The notes beneath the pieces were generated by a model. The model worked only from the letters and a program-made list of their open reading frames with translations, searched no databases and was not told where the DNA came from. A program made the position numbers and the translations under genes. A stretch of DNA of 64,000 nt from Inia geoffrensis. Its lineage: Eukaryota; Chordata; Mammalia; Artiodactyla; Iniidae. Each line of letters begins with the position of its first letter. Position 1 is the first letter of the stretch. Below are positions 1-12,059 of this stretch, in pieces. Where the stretch lies: positions 80,601,799 through 80,665,798 of the forward strand of contig CM070915.1 of assembly GCA_036417435.1 (NCBI GenBank), read 5' to 3'.

Positions 1-429
1 TAGACTTAGGAATGGAAACACCATGACCTCTAGTCAACAATCATAAGTCTAGTAAAAAACCTCTCGTACATTAAAAAAAAAAAAAGGTTCAAGAAGGCTC
101 TGCTACGATACATGCAAATTAACTTTTTTTGTTTTCTTTTCTTTTCAATTTTATTGAGATATATTTGACAAATAAATATGTAAGCATTTACAGCGTACAC
201 TGTGGAGATTGGATATATGCGTGCATGTTAAAGGACCCCCCCATTTACTCAACTGACAGATCCACCTCCTCACATATTTATCTTTTTATTTTTCATGTAA
301 ACATTTAAATTCTACTCACAGCAAATTTCAGTTGTACAGGTAGTGTTCTGAATAAACATCACCCCATGTGTACATTAGATCCTCCTAACTTATTCACTCT
401 ATGACTACAAGTTTGCACCCCTTTTGTAT

Positions 430-3400
430 GAATATATTCCCAGAAGTGGGATTGCTGGATAGTATGGCAGACCTATTTTTAATTTCCTTAGGACCTCTGT
501 ACTGCTTTCCATAGTAGCTGCAGCAATTTACACTCCCACCAACAGCACACAAGGGTTCCCTTTTCTCTACATCCTGGTCAACACTTGTCATCTCTTGTCT
601 TTTTAATGATACCCATTCTGACAGACGTGAGGTGGTACCTCAATGAGTTTTGACTTGCATTTCCGTGATTATTACTGATGTTGAACACCTTTTCACATAC
701 CTGTTGGTCACTTGGATGTCTTCTTTGGAAAAATGTCTATTCAGTTCTTCTGCTCATTTTTAAAATCAGACTTTGATATTTTTGCTATTGAGTTGTGTGA
801 GTTCATTATGTATTTTGGATATTAACCTCATCAGATATGATTTGCAGATAGTTTCTTCCATTCTATAGGCTGCCTTTTTCATTCTGGTGACGGTTTCCTT
901 TTGTGCAGAAGCCTTTTAGTTTGATGTAGTTCCATTTGTTTATTTTTGCTTTTGTTGCCTTTGCTTTTGGTGTTAAATCCCAAAAATTCATCACCAGGAC
1001 CAAGGTGAAGGAGATTACCACCCATGTTTTCATCTAAGACTTATGTTTTCAGGTCATCCATAAAAGTCTAATATATTTTGAGTTGTTTTTGTGTGTGGTG
1101 TAAGATAGGGGTCCAGTTTCATTCTTTTGCATGTGGCTGTACAGTTTTCCCAACACTATTTATCGAAAAGACTATCATCTACCCATAGTATATTTGCGCC
1201 TCCAATGTCGTAAGTTAATTGACCATATACGCACAGGTTTATTTCTGGACTCTCTATTATGTTCCATCGAAATATGTGTGTTTTATACCAATACCATACT
1301 CTTTTGATTACTACTGCTTTGTAATATAGTTTGAAATCAGGAAGTGTGATGCCTCTAGCTTTGTTCTTCTTTCTCAAGATTGCTTTGGCTATTCGGGGTC
1401 TTTGTGGATCCACATATATTTCAGGATTGTTTGTTCCATATCTGTGAAAAATGACACTGGAATTTTGACAGGGATTGCATTCAATCTGTAGATGGCTTTG
1501 GGTAATATGGACATTTTAACCATATTAATTCTTTCAATCCATAAGCACAGAATATATTTACTTTTGTCTTCCTCAATTTTTTTCATCAATGTCTTATAAT
1601 TTTAAGTGTAGAGATATTTTTTACCTTTATTCCCAGCTATTTTAATTCTTTTTGATGCAACTGTAAATAGGATTGTTTTCTTAATTTCTACTTTGGATAG
1701 GTTTGTGGTTAGCATATAGAAATGCATCTGATTTTTGTATACAGAGATATTGGGGATTCAGTTCCAGACCACCACAATAAATTTAATATCACAATAAAGC
1801 ATATCACATGAACTTTTTGGTTTCCCTGTATATATAAAAATCATTTTTACAGTATACTGTGCTCTATTAAGTGTACAACTATGTCTTAAAAAAGGTACAT
1901 ACCTTAATTTTAAAATAATGCTGTTAGAAAAATGGCATAGAAACATAGGGTTGCAACAAACCTTCAATTTGTAAAACAAACAAACAAAAACGCACAATAT
2001 TTTCAAAGCGCAATGAAGCAAAACATAATAAAATGAAGTGTGCCTATATTGGTTTTTGTATCCTTTGCTGAATTCATTTATTACTTCTAACAGTTTTTTG
2101 GTGAGTCTTTAGGTTTTCCTGTATAATGTCATGTTATCTGTAAACAAGTTTTAATTCTTCTGATATTTGGATGCCTTTTATTTCTCTTTCTCGCCTAATT
2201 ACTCTGGCTTGGATTTTCAGTACTATGTTAAATAAAAGTGACACGAGTGGGCATCCTTGTTGTTCCTGATATTACAGGAAAAGCTTTGACCTTTTCACTG
2301 CTGAGTAAGGTATCAGCTGTGCGCTTGCACTTTGTGGCCTTTATTATGTTATGGTACATTCCCTTAACACCCAGTTTGTTGAAATTTTTTGCATGAGTGG
2401 ATGTGGATATTTGTCAAAACATTTTCTGCATCTATTGAAATGATCATATGATTTTTTTCTCCATTTTGTTAATATGATGTATCATGTTGACTGAACTGTG
2501 GAAGGTGAACAATCCTTGCATCCCTAGAATCAATCCCAATTGATCATGGTATATAATCCTTTTAATATATTGTTGAACTTGGTTTGCCAATACTTTATTG
2601 AGGATTTTTGTGTCCATGTTCTTTAAGGATATTGATTGGTCTGTAATTTTCTTTTCTTGAAGTGTCCTCATCTGGTTTTGGTATCAGGGTAATACTGGAC
2701 ATGTAAAATGAGTTTGGAGGTGTTGAGTTTGGAGGTGTTCTCTCTTCTATTTTTTGAAAGAGTTTGAGAAATATTGGCATTAATTCATCATTGAAAATGA
2801 GACAGAATTAAATAGTGAAACCATCTGTTCCGAGACTTTTCTTTGCTGTGAGGTTTTTGATTACTGATTCAATCTCCTTACTAGTAGTTTGTCTGTTCAG
2901 ATTTTTTATTTCATCTTGATTCAGTCTTGGTAGGTTGAATGTTTCTAGGACTTATCCATTTCTTCTAGGTTGTCCAAGTTTTTGGTGTATAATTGTTCAT
3001 AGTAGTCTATCATGATCCTTTGCATTTATATGATATCAGTTGTAATGACTCCTTTCTTATTTCTAATTTTATTTGAGACTTTTATCTTTTTTGTTATATC
3101 TAGGTAAAGGTTTGTCTATTTTGTTTAGCTTTTCAAAAAACCATTAATCATTAATCATTTCCACTAATCTTTTCTACTGTCTTTTCAATCTGTATCATAT
3201 ATTTCCCAACTGATTTTTATTCTTTCCTTTCTTCTACTAACTTTGGGCTTAATTTGTTCTTCTTTACATGATTCTTTGAGGTGTAAAGTTAGGTTGTTCA
3301 TTTGGTATCTTTCTTTTTTTTCCCTTAATGTAGGCATTTAACACAATGAACTTCCCTCTTAGAACTGCTTTTGCTGCTTCATATTAGTTCTGGTATGTGG

Positions 3401-4215
3401 ATTTCCATTTTTATTTGTCTCAAGGTATTTTTTATTTCTCTTTGGATATCTTTTTTGATCTGCTGGTTGTTCAGGAGCACGTTTGTTTAATCTCCATCTA
3501 TTTGTGAATTTTCCAGTTTCCTTCCTTCCTGTAGTTGTTTTGTTTCAAACCACTGTGGTCGGAAAACATGGTTGACATGATTTCAATCTTCTTAAACCTA
3601 ATAAAACTTGTTTTATAGCATAACATATGATCTATCCTGGAAATGTTTCATGTGCTTTAAGAAGTATGTATATTCTGCTGTTTTTGGATGGAATGTCCTG
3701 TAAATGTGCGTTAAATGCATGTGACGTAGTATGTCCAAGTCCAATGTTTCCTTATTGATTCTCTGGATGATCCGTCCATTGTTGAAAGTGGGGTATTGAT
3801 GTCCCCTACTATTATTGTATTTCTAAAGCCCTTCAGGTATGTTAAATTTGCATTATATATCTATGCTTGGTGCATAAGTATTTACAATTATTATATCCTC
3901 TTGATGAACTTGATGACTTTGTCATTATGATGACTATCATTACGAAATGACTTTTCTTGCCTCTTGTTACAGTTTTTGGCTCAAAGCCTATACACTCTGA
4001 TATATGCAGAGCTACCCCTGCTTTCTTTAAGGTTTCCATTTTCATGGAATATGTTTTTCCATCCCTTCATTTTCAGTCTGTTTCTGGCCTTAAGGGTGAA
4101 GTGAGTCTCTTACAGGCAGCATTTAGTTGGGCCTCTTTTTTAAAAAGTCCATTCAGCTACTCTTTGTCTTTTGATTGGAGAATTTAGTCCATTTATATCT
4201 AAAATAATTACTGAT
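430..4215 (-). pseudogene. L1 ORF2 remnant (endonuclease-reverse transcriptase)
   Basis: These are fragments of the L1 ORF2 protein, which in intact copies nicks DNA and reverse-transcribes its own RNA. Minus-strand pieces include a block at 2444-2780 typical of the reverse transcriptase N-terminal half (with a '[14 protein letters not shown]'-like stretch) and blocks at 1156-1589 from the region after the polymerase (with '[27 protein letters not shown]'-like content, given here only as its first residues [13 protein letters not shown]). The endonuclease start lies near 4200. Multiple stops and frameshifts plus a 305-bp transposon insertion make it non-coding. Outer limits are estimated by comparison with the family layout. 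Confidence 0.75.
1742..2046. mobile_element. Tigger1-like non-autonomous DNA transposon
   Basis: About 305 bp interrupt L1 ORF2. The ends resemble Tigger (pogo-class) inverted repeats: the left part reads 'cagagatattggggattcag' and the right end closes on '...gtgtgccta', with TA at each side (1740-1741 and 2047-2048). The interior has characteristic Tigger1 phrases such as 'ccagaccaccacaataaa' and 'ggttgcaacaaaccttcaat'. The transposase region is missing, so this is an internally deleted copy resembling the artiodactyl Tigger1a type. The left terminal repeat has lost bases. Confidence 0.8.
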
Positions 4216-4774
4216 AAATATGGATTTACTGTTGCCATTTTGTTAATTGCTTTTTGGCTTTCTGTAACACCTTAGTTCCTTTCTTCTTCTCTTTGTCTCT
4301 TCCATTTTAATTTGTTGATTTTCTATACTGGTGTGTTTTGATTCCTTTCTCTTTAACTTTTTTGTTATCTATTATAGGTTTTTACTCTGTGGTTACCACA
4401 AGGCTATATAATACACCTTATATTTATAACAGTCTACTTAAAGCTGAAAACAACTTAAGTTCAAATGCATACTAGAATTCTATATATTTACTCTCCCCCA
4501 CTCTGACATTTTATGTTTTTGATGTCACAATTTACATCTTTTATCTTATTTATCCCTTAACAAGTTATTGTAGTTACAGTTATTTTAAATATTTTTGTCT
4601 TTTAATCTTCATACTATATTTAGAAGTGATTTACTCACCACCATAACATCATTAGAATATTCTGAATGTAACTATATATTTACATTTACCAGTGAGATTT
4701 ATTCTGTCATGTTTCCTGTTACCTTTAGCATCTCTTCTTTTCAGCATGAAGAAGTCCCTTAGCATTTCTTATAA

Positions 4775-5640
4775 GGCTAGATTAGTGCTGATGAACTCCT
4801 TCAGCTTTTACATATCTGTAAAACTATTCATCTCTCCTTCAACTCTAAAGGACAACTTTGCTGGGTAAAGTATTCTTGGTTGGCATTTTTCCCCCTTTCA
4901 GCACATTGGATATATCATGCCACACCCTTCTTGTTTGCCAACATTGTGCTAAAAATCCACTGATGGTGTTACTGGGCTTCCCTGGTACGTAACATGTTCA
5001 TTTTCTCTTGCTGCTTTTAAGATGATCTTCTTTAACTTTTAATAATTTACTTATGTGTCTTGGTGTGGGTCTGTTTGGATTCAACATACTAAAAACTTTC
5101 TGGACTTCCTGCATCTAGGTGTCTGTTTCTTTCCCCGTAATAGGGACGTTTTCAGCCATTATTTCTTTGAATAAACTTTCTGCCTGTTTCTCTCTCTCTC
5201 CTCCTTCTGAGAGCCCTATAATGCAAATATTGGTCCACGTGATGGTGTCTTTTAAGTCCCTGAAGGTATCTTCAGTCTTTTTCATTCCTTTCTCTTTTTG
5301 GTCCTCTGTTTGGATGAATTCTGCTGCCCTGCCTTTGAGTTCACTAATCCATTCTTCCACTTAATCTAGTCTGCTGTTGAACACCTCTATTGAATTTTTC
5401 AGTGCAGTTACTGCATTCTTCAGGTCTGTGGTTTCTGTTTGGTACTTTATCTTCTATCTCTTACAATTCTCACTTTGTTAATGCATTATTCTGCCAACCT
5501 CAGTGAGCATCTTTATGACTATTATTTTGAATTCTTTTCAGGTAAATCACTTATCTCTCTTTCATCTTTCATTACCTCTGTTTCTGGAGTTTTTCCTTGT
5601 TTTTTTTTTGGAACATATTCCTCTTATTCTTCATTTCCCT
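4775..5640 (-). pseudogene. L1 ORF1 remnant (RNA-binding coiled-coil protein)
   Basis: The clearest piece is the minus-strand open stretch 5115-5360, which encodes an 81-residue ORF1-like peptide starting MEEWISELKGRA. Its middle, with 'FRDLKDTITWTNICIIGLSE', matches the conserved ORF1 step from coiled coil into the RRM-like domain. ORF1p binds L1 RNA as a trimer in intact elements. The flanking parts are out of frame or interrupted by stops. The limits are estimated. Confidence 0.7.
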
Positions 5641-6748
5641 TGACTCTATGTGTTTAGGAGAGCAACCTTATTGTTCAGCTTGGCCTGAGTTCTTGGTTCT
5701 CTGAAACTTTTGTGAACATCCAAGCTGCCTTCTTTGTTCTCAGTGGCTCCCAGAAGTTGAAAGTATACCAAAACCTATCAGTGTCCCAAAGGGTAGAAAC
5801 TCAGTCAGCACCTAGACACAAGCTGACTGGAAGCTGGTCCCTCAGTCAGCAGCTTCTAAAGTAGGCAGGGAAACCTATTTAAGGAAAATACTGGGAGCTG
5901 GGCATTTCTGCCTACTCCCTCTAAGCTGAGCCCTTTGAGAATAGCCAGAAAAGAACTGCTTCTTTGTTTGCTACTTTCCTGTGGGATCCACAAATGCCAG
6001 CCCTGCTGGCCATCAGAGACAGGCAGTCAAGAAGTGTTTCTCCTGGGTGGTAGCAGCAAAAGCTGCTACCAGAATGCCAGACATGTGAAAAAGCCTCTTC
6101 TAGGAGACACCATCAACCCACAGTGATGTAGAGGGACAGCAAGAAGATGGCACCCGCTGCCTCTCTCATCTCTGGGGAGACTGGCAGTCAGCACCCTAGA
6201 TGTGTGCTAAATTAGAACCTGATCCTCAGGCAGCAGCTTTTAACATATGCAAATAGGCCTCTTCTGGGCAAAGACTGGGAGATGAGTGTTTTTGTCAGCT
6301 CTGTGTGCTGAGCCCTGGAGGAATAGCCACGGCGAGTCCTAGCAAGCCCATTAAGAACTGTTTCTATGTTTGCTATAGTCTCGTGGGTCTCATGGACACA
6401 AGCCCCTTTGGCTTTCAGAGCTGGGTGTTATGGGGGCTAGTGCCTCCAGTGAAAGTCTTAAAAGCTGGGGTGCTAGATATTGGATCCAAACTCTTTGCTC
6501 CTCACGGAGAAGCTAGGAGTTACAAGCTCCCTACTGATTGTACGTCACTGTGCCAGGGGTGGGATTCATGGTGAGAGGGTGTCTCATGTCTTAGCCTTTC
6601 CTACCCATTTCAACGGGCGTACTTTCTCGTTTGCCCGATGTATAACAATCTCTCCATTTCTGGATTTCTTTTAGAGGGAAACGCCTTGAGTATAGCTGTA
6701 GATTCAATATGTCTATGGGAAAAAGTGAGTTCAGGAGCTTCCTATGCT

Positions 6749-6756
6749 GCCATCTT
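6749..6756 (-). promoter_or_regulatory. YY1-type site at the L1 5' end
   Basis: The minus strand reads AAGATGGC about 14 bp from the 5' terminus of the L1. In human L1 this motif binds YY1 and positions transcription initiation. Here it is a relic promoter element of a dead copy. Confidence 0.5.
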
Positions 6757-6779
6757 GGACTGGAACCTCCAAATTAACT

Positions 6780-7916
6780 CTTTTTAATATAGTCTGCTAA
6801 GTTAGTCACAGATAAAATTCAAAACACCAGTGGAGTGGGAAAAAAAAAAAAGATAAATTCACTAACCAAATTAAGATAGTCTATCTTTTATATAAAATAA
6901 ACAGATTGGTACTGTATCTGAAAAGATTACTGGCATCAATTCAACAAGGCTAAACATTTCTACAATGTATGAAGTGAAAAAGAATAAAGATTCAAAAACA
7001 TTCTAAGTTCCAGAAAAAAAATCATTATAATATTTTTAATAAGCTATAATAGGTAAAGAAACTAGGTGAAGAAAAAATAATTTAAATAAATATAGTATAC
7101 AATATTTTCAAGTTTTGCTCTCTGTCAGATATAATGGACACTGTGAAAAAAAAAAAACTTGATCATACGACTACGGTAATATGGCTTTATTATTGACAAC
7201 ATAACTCAAATATCAAAACAATGTTGCACTGACTTTCATTAGTTATGCCTCAAACAGTGCCATGAATCAAAAATAAAAATAAACAAGGAAGAAAGCCCAA
7301 AGAGACTGAATTAACATTTCCCTGTGGGGCAAACCACAGGGAGAGAGGACCAGTGTTCTCCAGCCTTGAAATGCCAACTACTTAACTTGATCCTTGCTAG
7401 CCAGTCCTTATCAGGTTAAAAAAAAAAAAATCTTTTAATCACTGCTATATTCATGCTACATAATGAAAATCTATAACCTACACCTGCTTTTTTCCTTAGT
7501 AGCAGTTTTATTTTCCTCAGGCCCCCTGCTGAACTTCTATGACAAAAGTTGGTGATCTTTCCCTGTGAGGATTATCAAGATGTCTGTATTCTCAGCATTT
7601 TCATAAGACTTCACGTCAACAAATCAAACACTTAATGCGAAACTCTTTCTTCAATCATTACTAGACAACAAGCTAAGAGATTTTCTTAACTCTCTAAAAC
7701 GTGATGCCCTAAACACATATGAGCCAAAACATGTAACCCTTCCCCTGCTTCTGAAGCAGGTCAGCAAACAGCGATCCTGTGGCAATCATGGGCCTTTTGG
7801 TCAGTTCAGTAAAGCTCCTCCTACTGTCAACAGAAAGTCTTCCAGTTTGATGCCTGAGACAGACAACCCTAATCACACCAACCTCTCTTTTAGTATTTCA
7901 ACACAGTAACTTTAAA
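6780..7916. other. Unique intergenic or intronic DNA
   Basis: AT-rich DNA without an open frame or repeat that I recognise. It includes poly-A runs near 6839, 7145 and 7419 and a small perfect hairpin at 7319-7342. Confidence 0.5.
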
Positions 7917-7928
7917 AGAATAACCACA

Positions 7929-8058
7929 GGGCTTCCCTGGTGGCGCAGGGCCCGTGAGCCATGGCCGCTGAGCCTGCGCATCCGGAGCCTGTGCCCCCGC
8001 AATGGGAGAGGCCACAACAGTGAGAGGCCCGCGTACCGCAAAAAAAAAAAAAAAAAAA
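7929..8058 (+). mobile_element. CHR-type SINE, internally deleted
   Basis: Starts with 'ggcttccctggtggcgcag' and ends in the usual 'gtaccgc' plus a run of about 19 A. About 80 bp between the A-box region and 'ggcccgtgagcc' are missing compared with copies at 10703 and 21597, which removes the B box. The 12-bp duplication agaataaccaca flanks it at 7917-7928 and 8059-8070. Confidence 0.9.
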
Positions 8059-8649
8059 AGAATAACCACAAAATAGACATCCCTTAGTTATCACTTAGAA
8101 ATCACAAAAAGAAAACAATCATGTGCATATTGCTGGAGCTGCTTCGGTCGCCAGCAAAACCCGTGTCCTCAACCTCTCCGCATGTTCTCTTTACCTTCCT
8201 GCTCCTCCCCTGAGGCAGGGACCTTAAAAAGCAGCTGTCTTTTCTCCCTTCCCTCCACCTGACAGACATGAAGGGCCTGGAAGGGGCAGGCCTGCTCCTC
8301 GCTGAGGATTCCAGGCCATCTTGCACCCCCCCCCTTATATTCCAGGAGGCGGGGAGGAGAGGACAGAGAGCATCTTCACCCCAGGGAAGGCGCCTCCACA
8401 GCTGTGCCAGCAACTCTTTGGAGGCCTTATCTTCTGGCTGCAGGCCACCATTCTTGTCAATATCAGTTCCCCGCCAGGCTTCTGATACCTCAACCTCCTC
8501 ATTCCTTGAAGTCCTCTCCTCCAAGACTGCGTGCCCTCCACCTCACCTCAGCCACTCATGGCCCATGGTCATCCTCTAAACCTCAAGGTTACAAACCGCC
8601 TCCCTCCATTAATTCACTTCTGAGCACCAGTCATTCTTACCTGTTCAGC

Positions 8650-9813
8650 TCATGACCTCTAGTGTCATGACTTCAGAAGTGTTTGACCAACCTCTCCCCA
8701 GTCCATGATCAGATGGTACAACCCCAACTCTTTGTGCTCTACACCCTGCATGTTCTCATTCTGACCTTACCCAGTCGAGATTTCATGGTCCAAGATCACA
8801 ATCACTCTCAGGACTTTTATTGACTGGTTTCATCATACTCAGTGGACAATCCCACACTCTGTTCCACATCTGCAGCCCCACGGTTCAATCCATGCTGACT
8901 AGTCAGTCTCAAACTCAATTCATGATGACCACTCCTGCCAAACAATCCTACTGCAATCCCCCACTACATGACCATGTCATCTACTCTCTCTCCTCATTCC
9001 TCCAATATCATCATCTTTTCCCTACTCTCAGCTGATGAAGACACTTTCCATTTCACCGAGAAAGTAAACGTGATCAACAAGAACTTGCATGAGTTCCCAC
9101 TGCCACATATATCTACCTGCACCTGAAGAGACTCTGCCCTCTCACCTGTCCGTGGATGGACTGACTGTGCTCCTAACCCAGGACACCCCTCCATCTGTAA
9201 ACCCCTTCCACCAAGTCAGACACATCTCCAACAGTTATCGTCTCTTTCCCCTGCTGAGGACCTTTCCCATCAATATATAAAAAATCTGCTCTCATTCCCA
9301 CTCATAAAAAAGAAATCTCAATCCCCAAATTCCTTTCAATTAGCAAGCAGTTCTCTACATCCCTTAAAGCAAAACACACAATGAATTTTGTATGCATGCT
9401 GTCTTCAGTTTCTCTCCTTCCATTCTCTCTAAATCCACAGCAATCTGACTTTGCCTGACCATTCCACTGAGAAGGCTCTATATTCCCTGTCCTCCACAGT
9501 GCAAACCTAGCAGCATCTGTCATAGCTGGCTGCTTTCCAGGACATCATGCTGTCTTAGATTTAATTCCTCCCTCAGTAGCCTCTTCCTCTGTGACTCAAC
9601 CACTGCAGAGTGCCTAAGACACAGATTCTGTGACAGATTCTCCTTTCAGTGTGCATTTGATCTAGGAAATGACCCAGCTCATGCCTTAAAAACCATCTGG
9701 ACACTACAGATTACAAATTCACATCCAGCACCAACCTTGTCATGTGAAGTCCAGACTCGTACTCCTACTCAGATGTATAACGGCTAACTGAACATAGTCA
9801 AAAGCCTCATGAT
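8650..9813 (+). mobile_element. L2 LINE fragment, 5' part of a split copy
   Basis: A pyrimidine-rich region whose phrases match the L2 reverse transcriptase part in sense orientation: 'gaagacactttccatttcac' near 9038, 'aaataccatctggac'-like sequence near 9690, and 'gtccagactcgt' near 9750. It is interrupted at 9813 by a rearranged L1, and the matching L2 sequence resumes at 11401. No usable reading frame remains. The left limit is uncertain and could extend to about 8400. Confidence 0.65.
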
Positions 9814-9927
9814 TTCTTTCATCAATGTCTTCTGGTTTTCACTGTAGAGCCTTCACCTCCTTGGCTGACTTTATTCCTAAGTATTTTATGGTTTTTGATG
9901 CTACTGTAAATGGGATTATTAGTGTCT

Positions 9928-10143
9928 CTAAAGATACACTACTGATTTGTGTATGTTAATTTTGTATCCTGCAACTTTACTGAATTTGTTGATTAGATCT
10001 AACAGTTTTTTGATGGAATCTTTAGAATTTTCAATATATAAAATCATGATAAAAGAAACAGAAGACAAAACAAATAAGTGGAAAGGTATCCCATGTTCAT
10101 GGATTGGAAGAATTAATACTGTTAAAATGTCCATAATATACAA
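9928..10143 (-). pseudogene. Inverted L1 ORF2 piece
   Basis: The minus frame contains 'YIENSKDSIKKLLDLINKFS' followed by 'KVAGYKINIHKS', which matches the end of the L1 reverse transcriptase domain. The first few residues run across the inversion junction and continue antisense into the sense segment, so only about 10047-9930 is authentic. This short block is the inverted 5' segment of the insertion at 9814-11386. Confidence 0.8.
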
Positions 10144-10702
10144 AGCCGTCTACAGATTCAATGCAATTCCTAGGAAGAGTCTAGTGGAATTTTTAATAGA
10201 AGTAGAAAGAAAATCCAAAAATTTGTATGGAACCACAAAAGACCCCAAGCAGCCAAAGAAATCCTAATAAAGAACAAAGTGGGAAGCATCACACTTCCTA
10301 ATTTCAAGATAAAGCTACAGTAATCAAAAAAGTATAGTACCAGCATAAAAACAGACACCAAGACCAATGGAACAGAAAAGAGAGCCCAGAAATAAGTCCA
10401 TGCATACTCAGTCGATTAATATCTGACAAGGGAGCCAAGAACACCCAACTGAGAAAAGACAGTCTCTTCAATAAGTGGTGCTGGGAAAACTGGATATTCA
10501 CATACAAAAGAATGAAACTAGACCCTATCTTACACCATTCACAAAAATTAACTCAAAATGGATTAAAGGCTTAAATGTAAGACCTGAAATCATAAAACTC
10601 CTAGAAGAAAATCAAGGAAAACAGCTCCATGACATGGGTCTTGGCAATGATTTTTGGGATATGACACCTAAAGCACAAACAACAAAATCAAAAATAAACA
10701 AG

Positions 10703-10913
10703 CAGGGGGCTTCCCTGGTGGCGCAGCGGTTGAGAGTCCGCCTGCCGATGCAGGGGACACAGGTTCATGCCCCGGTCCAGGAAGATCCCACATGCCGCGG
10801 AGCGGCTGGGCCCGTGAGCCATGGCCGCTGGGCCTGCGCGTCCGGAGCCTGTGCTCTGCAACGGGAGAGGCCACAACAGTGAGAGGCCCGCGTACCGCAA
10901 AAAAAAAATAATA
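10703..10913 (+). mobile_element. CHR-type SINE (short form) inside L1
   Basis: Complete short-form SINE with tRNA-like A box ('tggcgcagcgg') and B box ('ggttcatgccc'), a tRNA-unrelated body and a 3' A-rich tail. It is flanked by the 13-bp duplication aaaaataaacaag at 10690-10702 and 10914-10926. It inserted into the sense part of the older L1. Confidence 0.95.
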
Positions 10914-11066
10914 AAAAATAAACAAGTGGAACAACATCAAACTAAAAAGCTTCCGCCCAATTAAGTAAGACAAGTAAATGACTGTTCACAATATATACAA
11001 GTCATTATGCTTGAACTTGAACTTACGCAGTGCTCTATGTCAATTAAATCTCAATGAAACCGAAAG

Positions 11067-11386
11067 AAGATAACACAATATGTATAAAAGGAGATTACTA
11101 TTACTAAGGATACAGAACTTCCTATGTTTAAAAAGTAATTGGGAGACAACTTGACACAATACGACCGACCTACAGAATTGACCACACAAATATTAACTTT
11201 TATACACTCCCCCAAAAGGTATGCATACAAGTATAAAAGCATTTTGATGCCAAACAGCAAAGATGGTGGGGAAACTCCAATTTTTGTTTGGAAGAATGAA
11301 AAACTCAAACCCCAAGTAACTGTGAAAAGAACTTGTACAGTCAATGTACAGAGAAAGCAAAAGACTAATAACCTCATCTCCCCAAA
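11067..11386 (+). other. Candidate L1 3'-transduced segment
   Basis: About 320 bp lie between the recognisable L1 3' UTR end ('ttaaatctcaatgaaac') and the downstream copy of the L1 target-site duplication. The interrupted L2 resumes immediately after that duplication, so this segment belongs to the insertion and not to the original locus. It ends in 'ccccaaaaaaa', consistent with a short poly-A tail. I see no clear AATAAA just before it. It could instead be an unfamiliar 3' UTR extension. Confidence 0.5.
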
Positions 11387-11400
11387 AAAAGCCTCATGAT

Positions 11401-11765
11401 ATTCCCACCAAGGAAAACCAAACCAAACCATAAGATCCCCTCACCCCCCCTCCTACCTCAACTCAGGAAATGTCAGCTCTGTTCCTCCAGCTGCTCAATA
11501 AGTCACATTCTCAGAGGCTTCCCTGATCCCCTGTTTAAAACAGAAACATCCTCCCCTTCCTCCTGGCCATCTGTCCCTCTTTTTCTGCTTTTTCTCCTTA
11601 CAGTTTATTTCCTTTTGACATGACATCTACTTTACTTCTTGGCTCCTCATCAGCCTTCCCCTCAGGACAGGTAGAGCTTTCACTGCCTTTGTTCACTGCT
11701 GTGCCTCCAGGACACGAAACAGTGCTTGGCACACAGCAGGCCCCCAACAGGGTTGGGAACATGAC
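11401..11765 (+). mobile_element. L2 LINE, 3' part of the split copy
   Basis: Continues the L2 interrupted at 9813. It includes 'agaggcttccctgatcccc' and the 3'-terminal phrase 'cagtgcttggcacacagcag', which resembles the L2 3' end (tgcctggcacatagtagg). An internal part of L2 between about 11500 and 11515 is absent. Confidence 0.75.
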
Positions 11766-12059
11766 CTTCTCTAATTGCAAAGGATCAACTTCAACAAAGA
11801 CATTCGAATCCCTTTAATTTGCTTCCTTTCCTGTTTTCTCCAGAGACTATTACAAACCATCACCATATTCATTTGAGGTTGTAACTTCTTCACTTTGGGC
11901 ATAAGGCCTTCGGTCTTGTTTTATGTTAAAAAAAAAAAAAAAAATACAGTGAACAGGCATCAATTGACTCACCATGCTATGTCCATCCCACTAGACTCGG
12001 TCACATCCTTTTACTCTCCTCTCCACTCCTTTATTCAAGACAGGCCTCCCTCTCCCACT

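Larger units (their letters stand above)
125..6769 (-). mobile_element. Full-length old L1 (LINE-1), minus strand
   Basis: An antisense L1 runs from its 3' UTR at the left to its 5' UTR start at the right. The flanks carry the 10-bp direct repeat caaattaact at 115-124 and 6770-6779, a target-site duplication that fixes both ends. Recognisable minus-strand blocks in order are the 5' UTR (about 6769-5650), ORF1, an AT-rich inter-ORF region, ORF2 and the 3' UTR. The 5' end has the usual L1 start, with AAGATGGC on the minus strand. Both frames are broken many times, so the copy is dead. A Tigger-like element lies inside at 1742-2046, so this L1 is older than that insertion. Confidence 0.9.
9814..11386 (+). 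mobile_element. L1 with 5' inversion and candidate 3' transduction
   Basis: A perfect 14-bp duplication, aaaagcctcatgat, lies at 9800-9813 and 11387-11400, so everything between entered as one unit. In order it holds: an inverted ORF2 piece (9814 to about 10049, coding on minus), a sense ORF2 piece (from about 10050) that starts where the inverted piece ends in L1 order, a SINE (10703-10913), a deletion in ORF2 near 10965, the L1 3' UTR end (to about 11066), about 320 bp of sequence I do not recognise as L1, and a short A run. This is the structure expected from twin priming. Confidence 0.85.

Noticed and set aside
7319..7342. Perfect 9-bp hairpin (tccctgtgg / ccacaggga, 6-base loop)
   Set aside because: A single short hairpin with no supporting context. 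Expected by chance in 64 kb.
8102..8524. A 140-residue minus-strand open frame
   Set aside because: It lies in pyrimidine-rich DNA next to L2 and has overlapping frames on both strands of similar length. No domain or splice sites were recognised, so it looks like composition bias.
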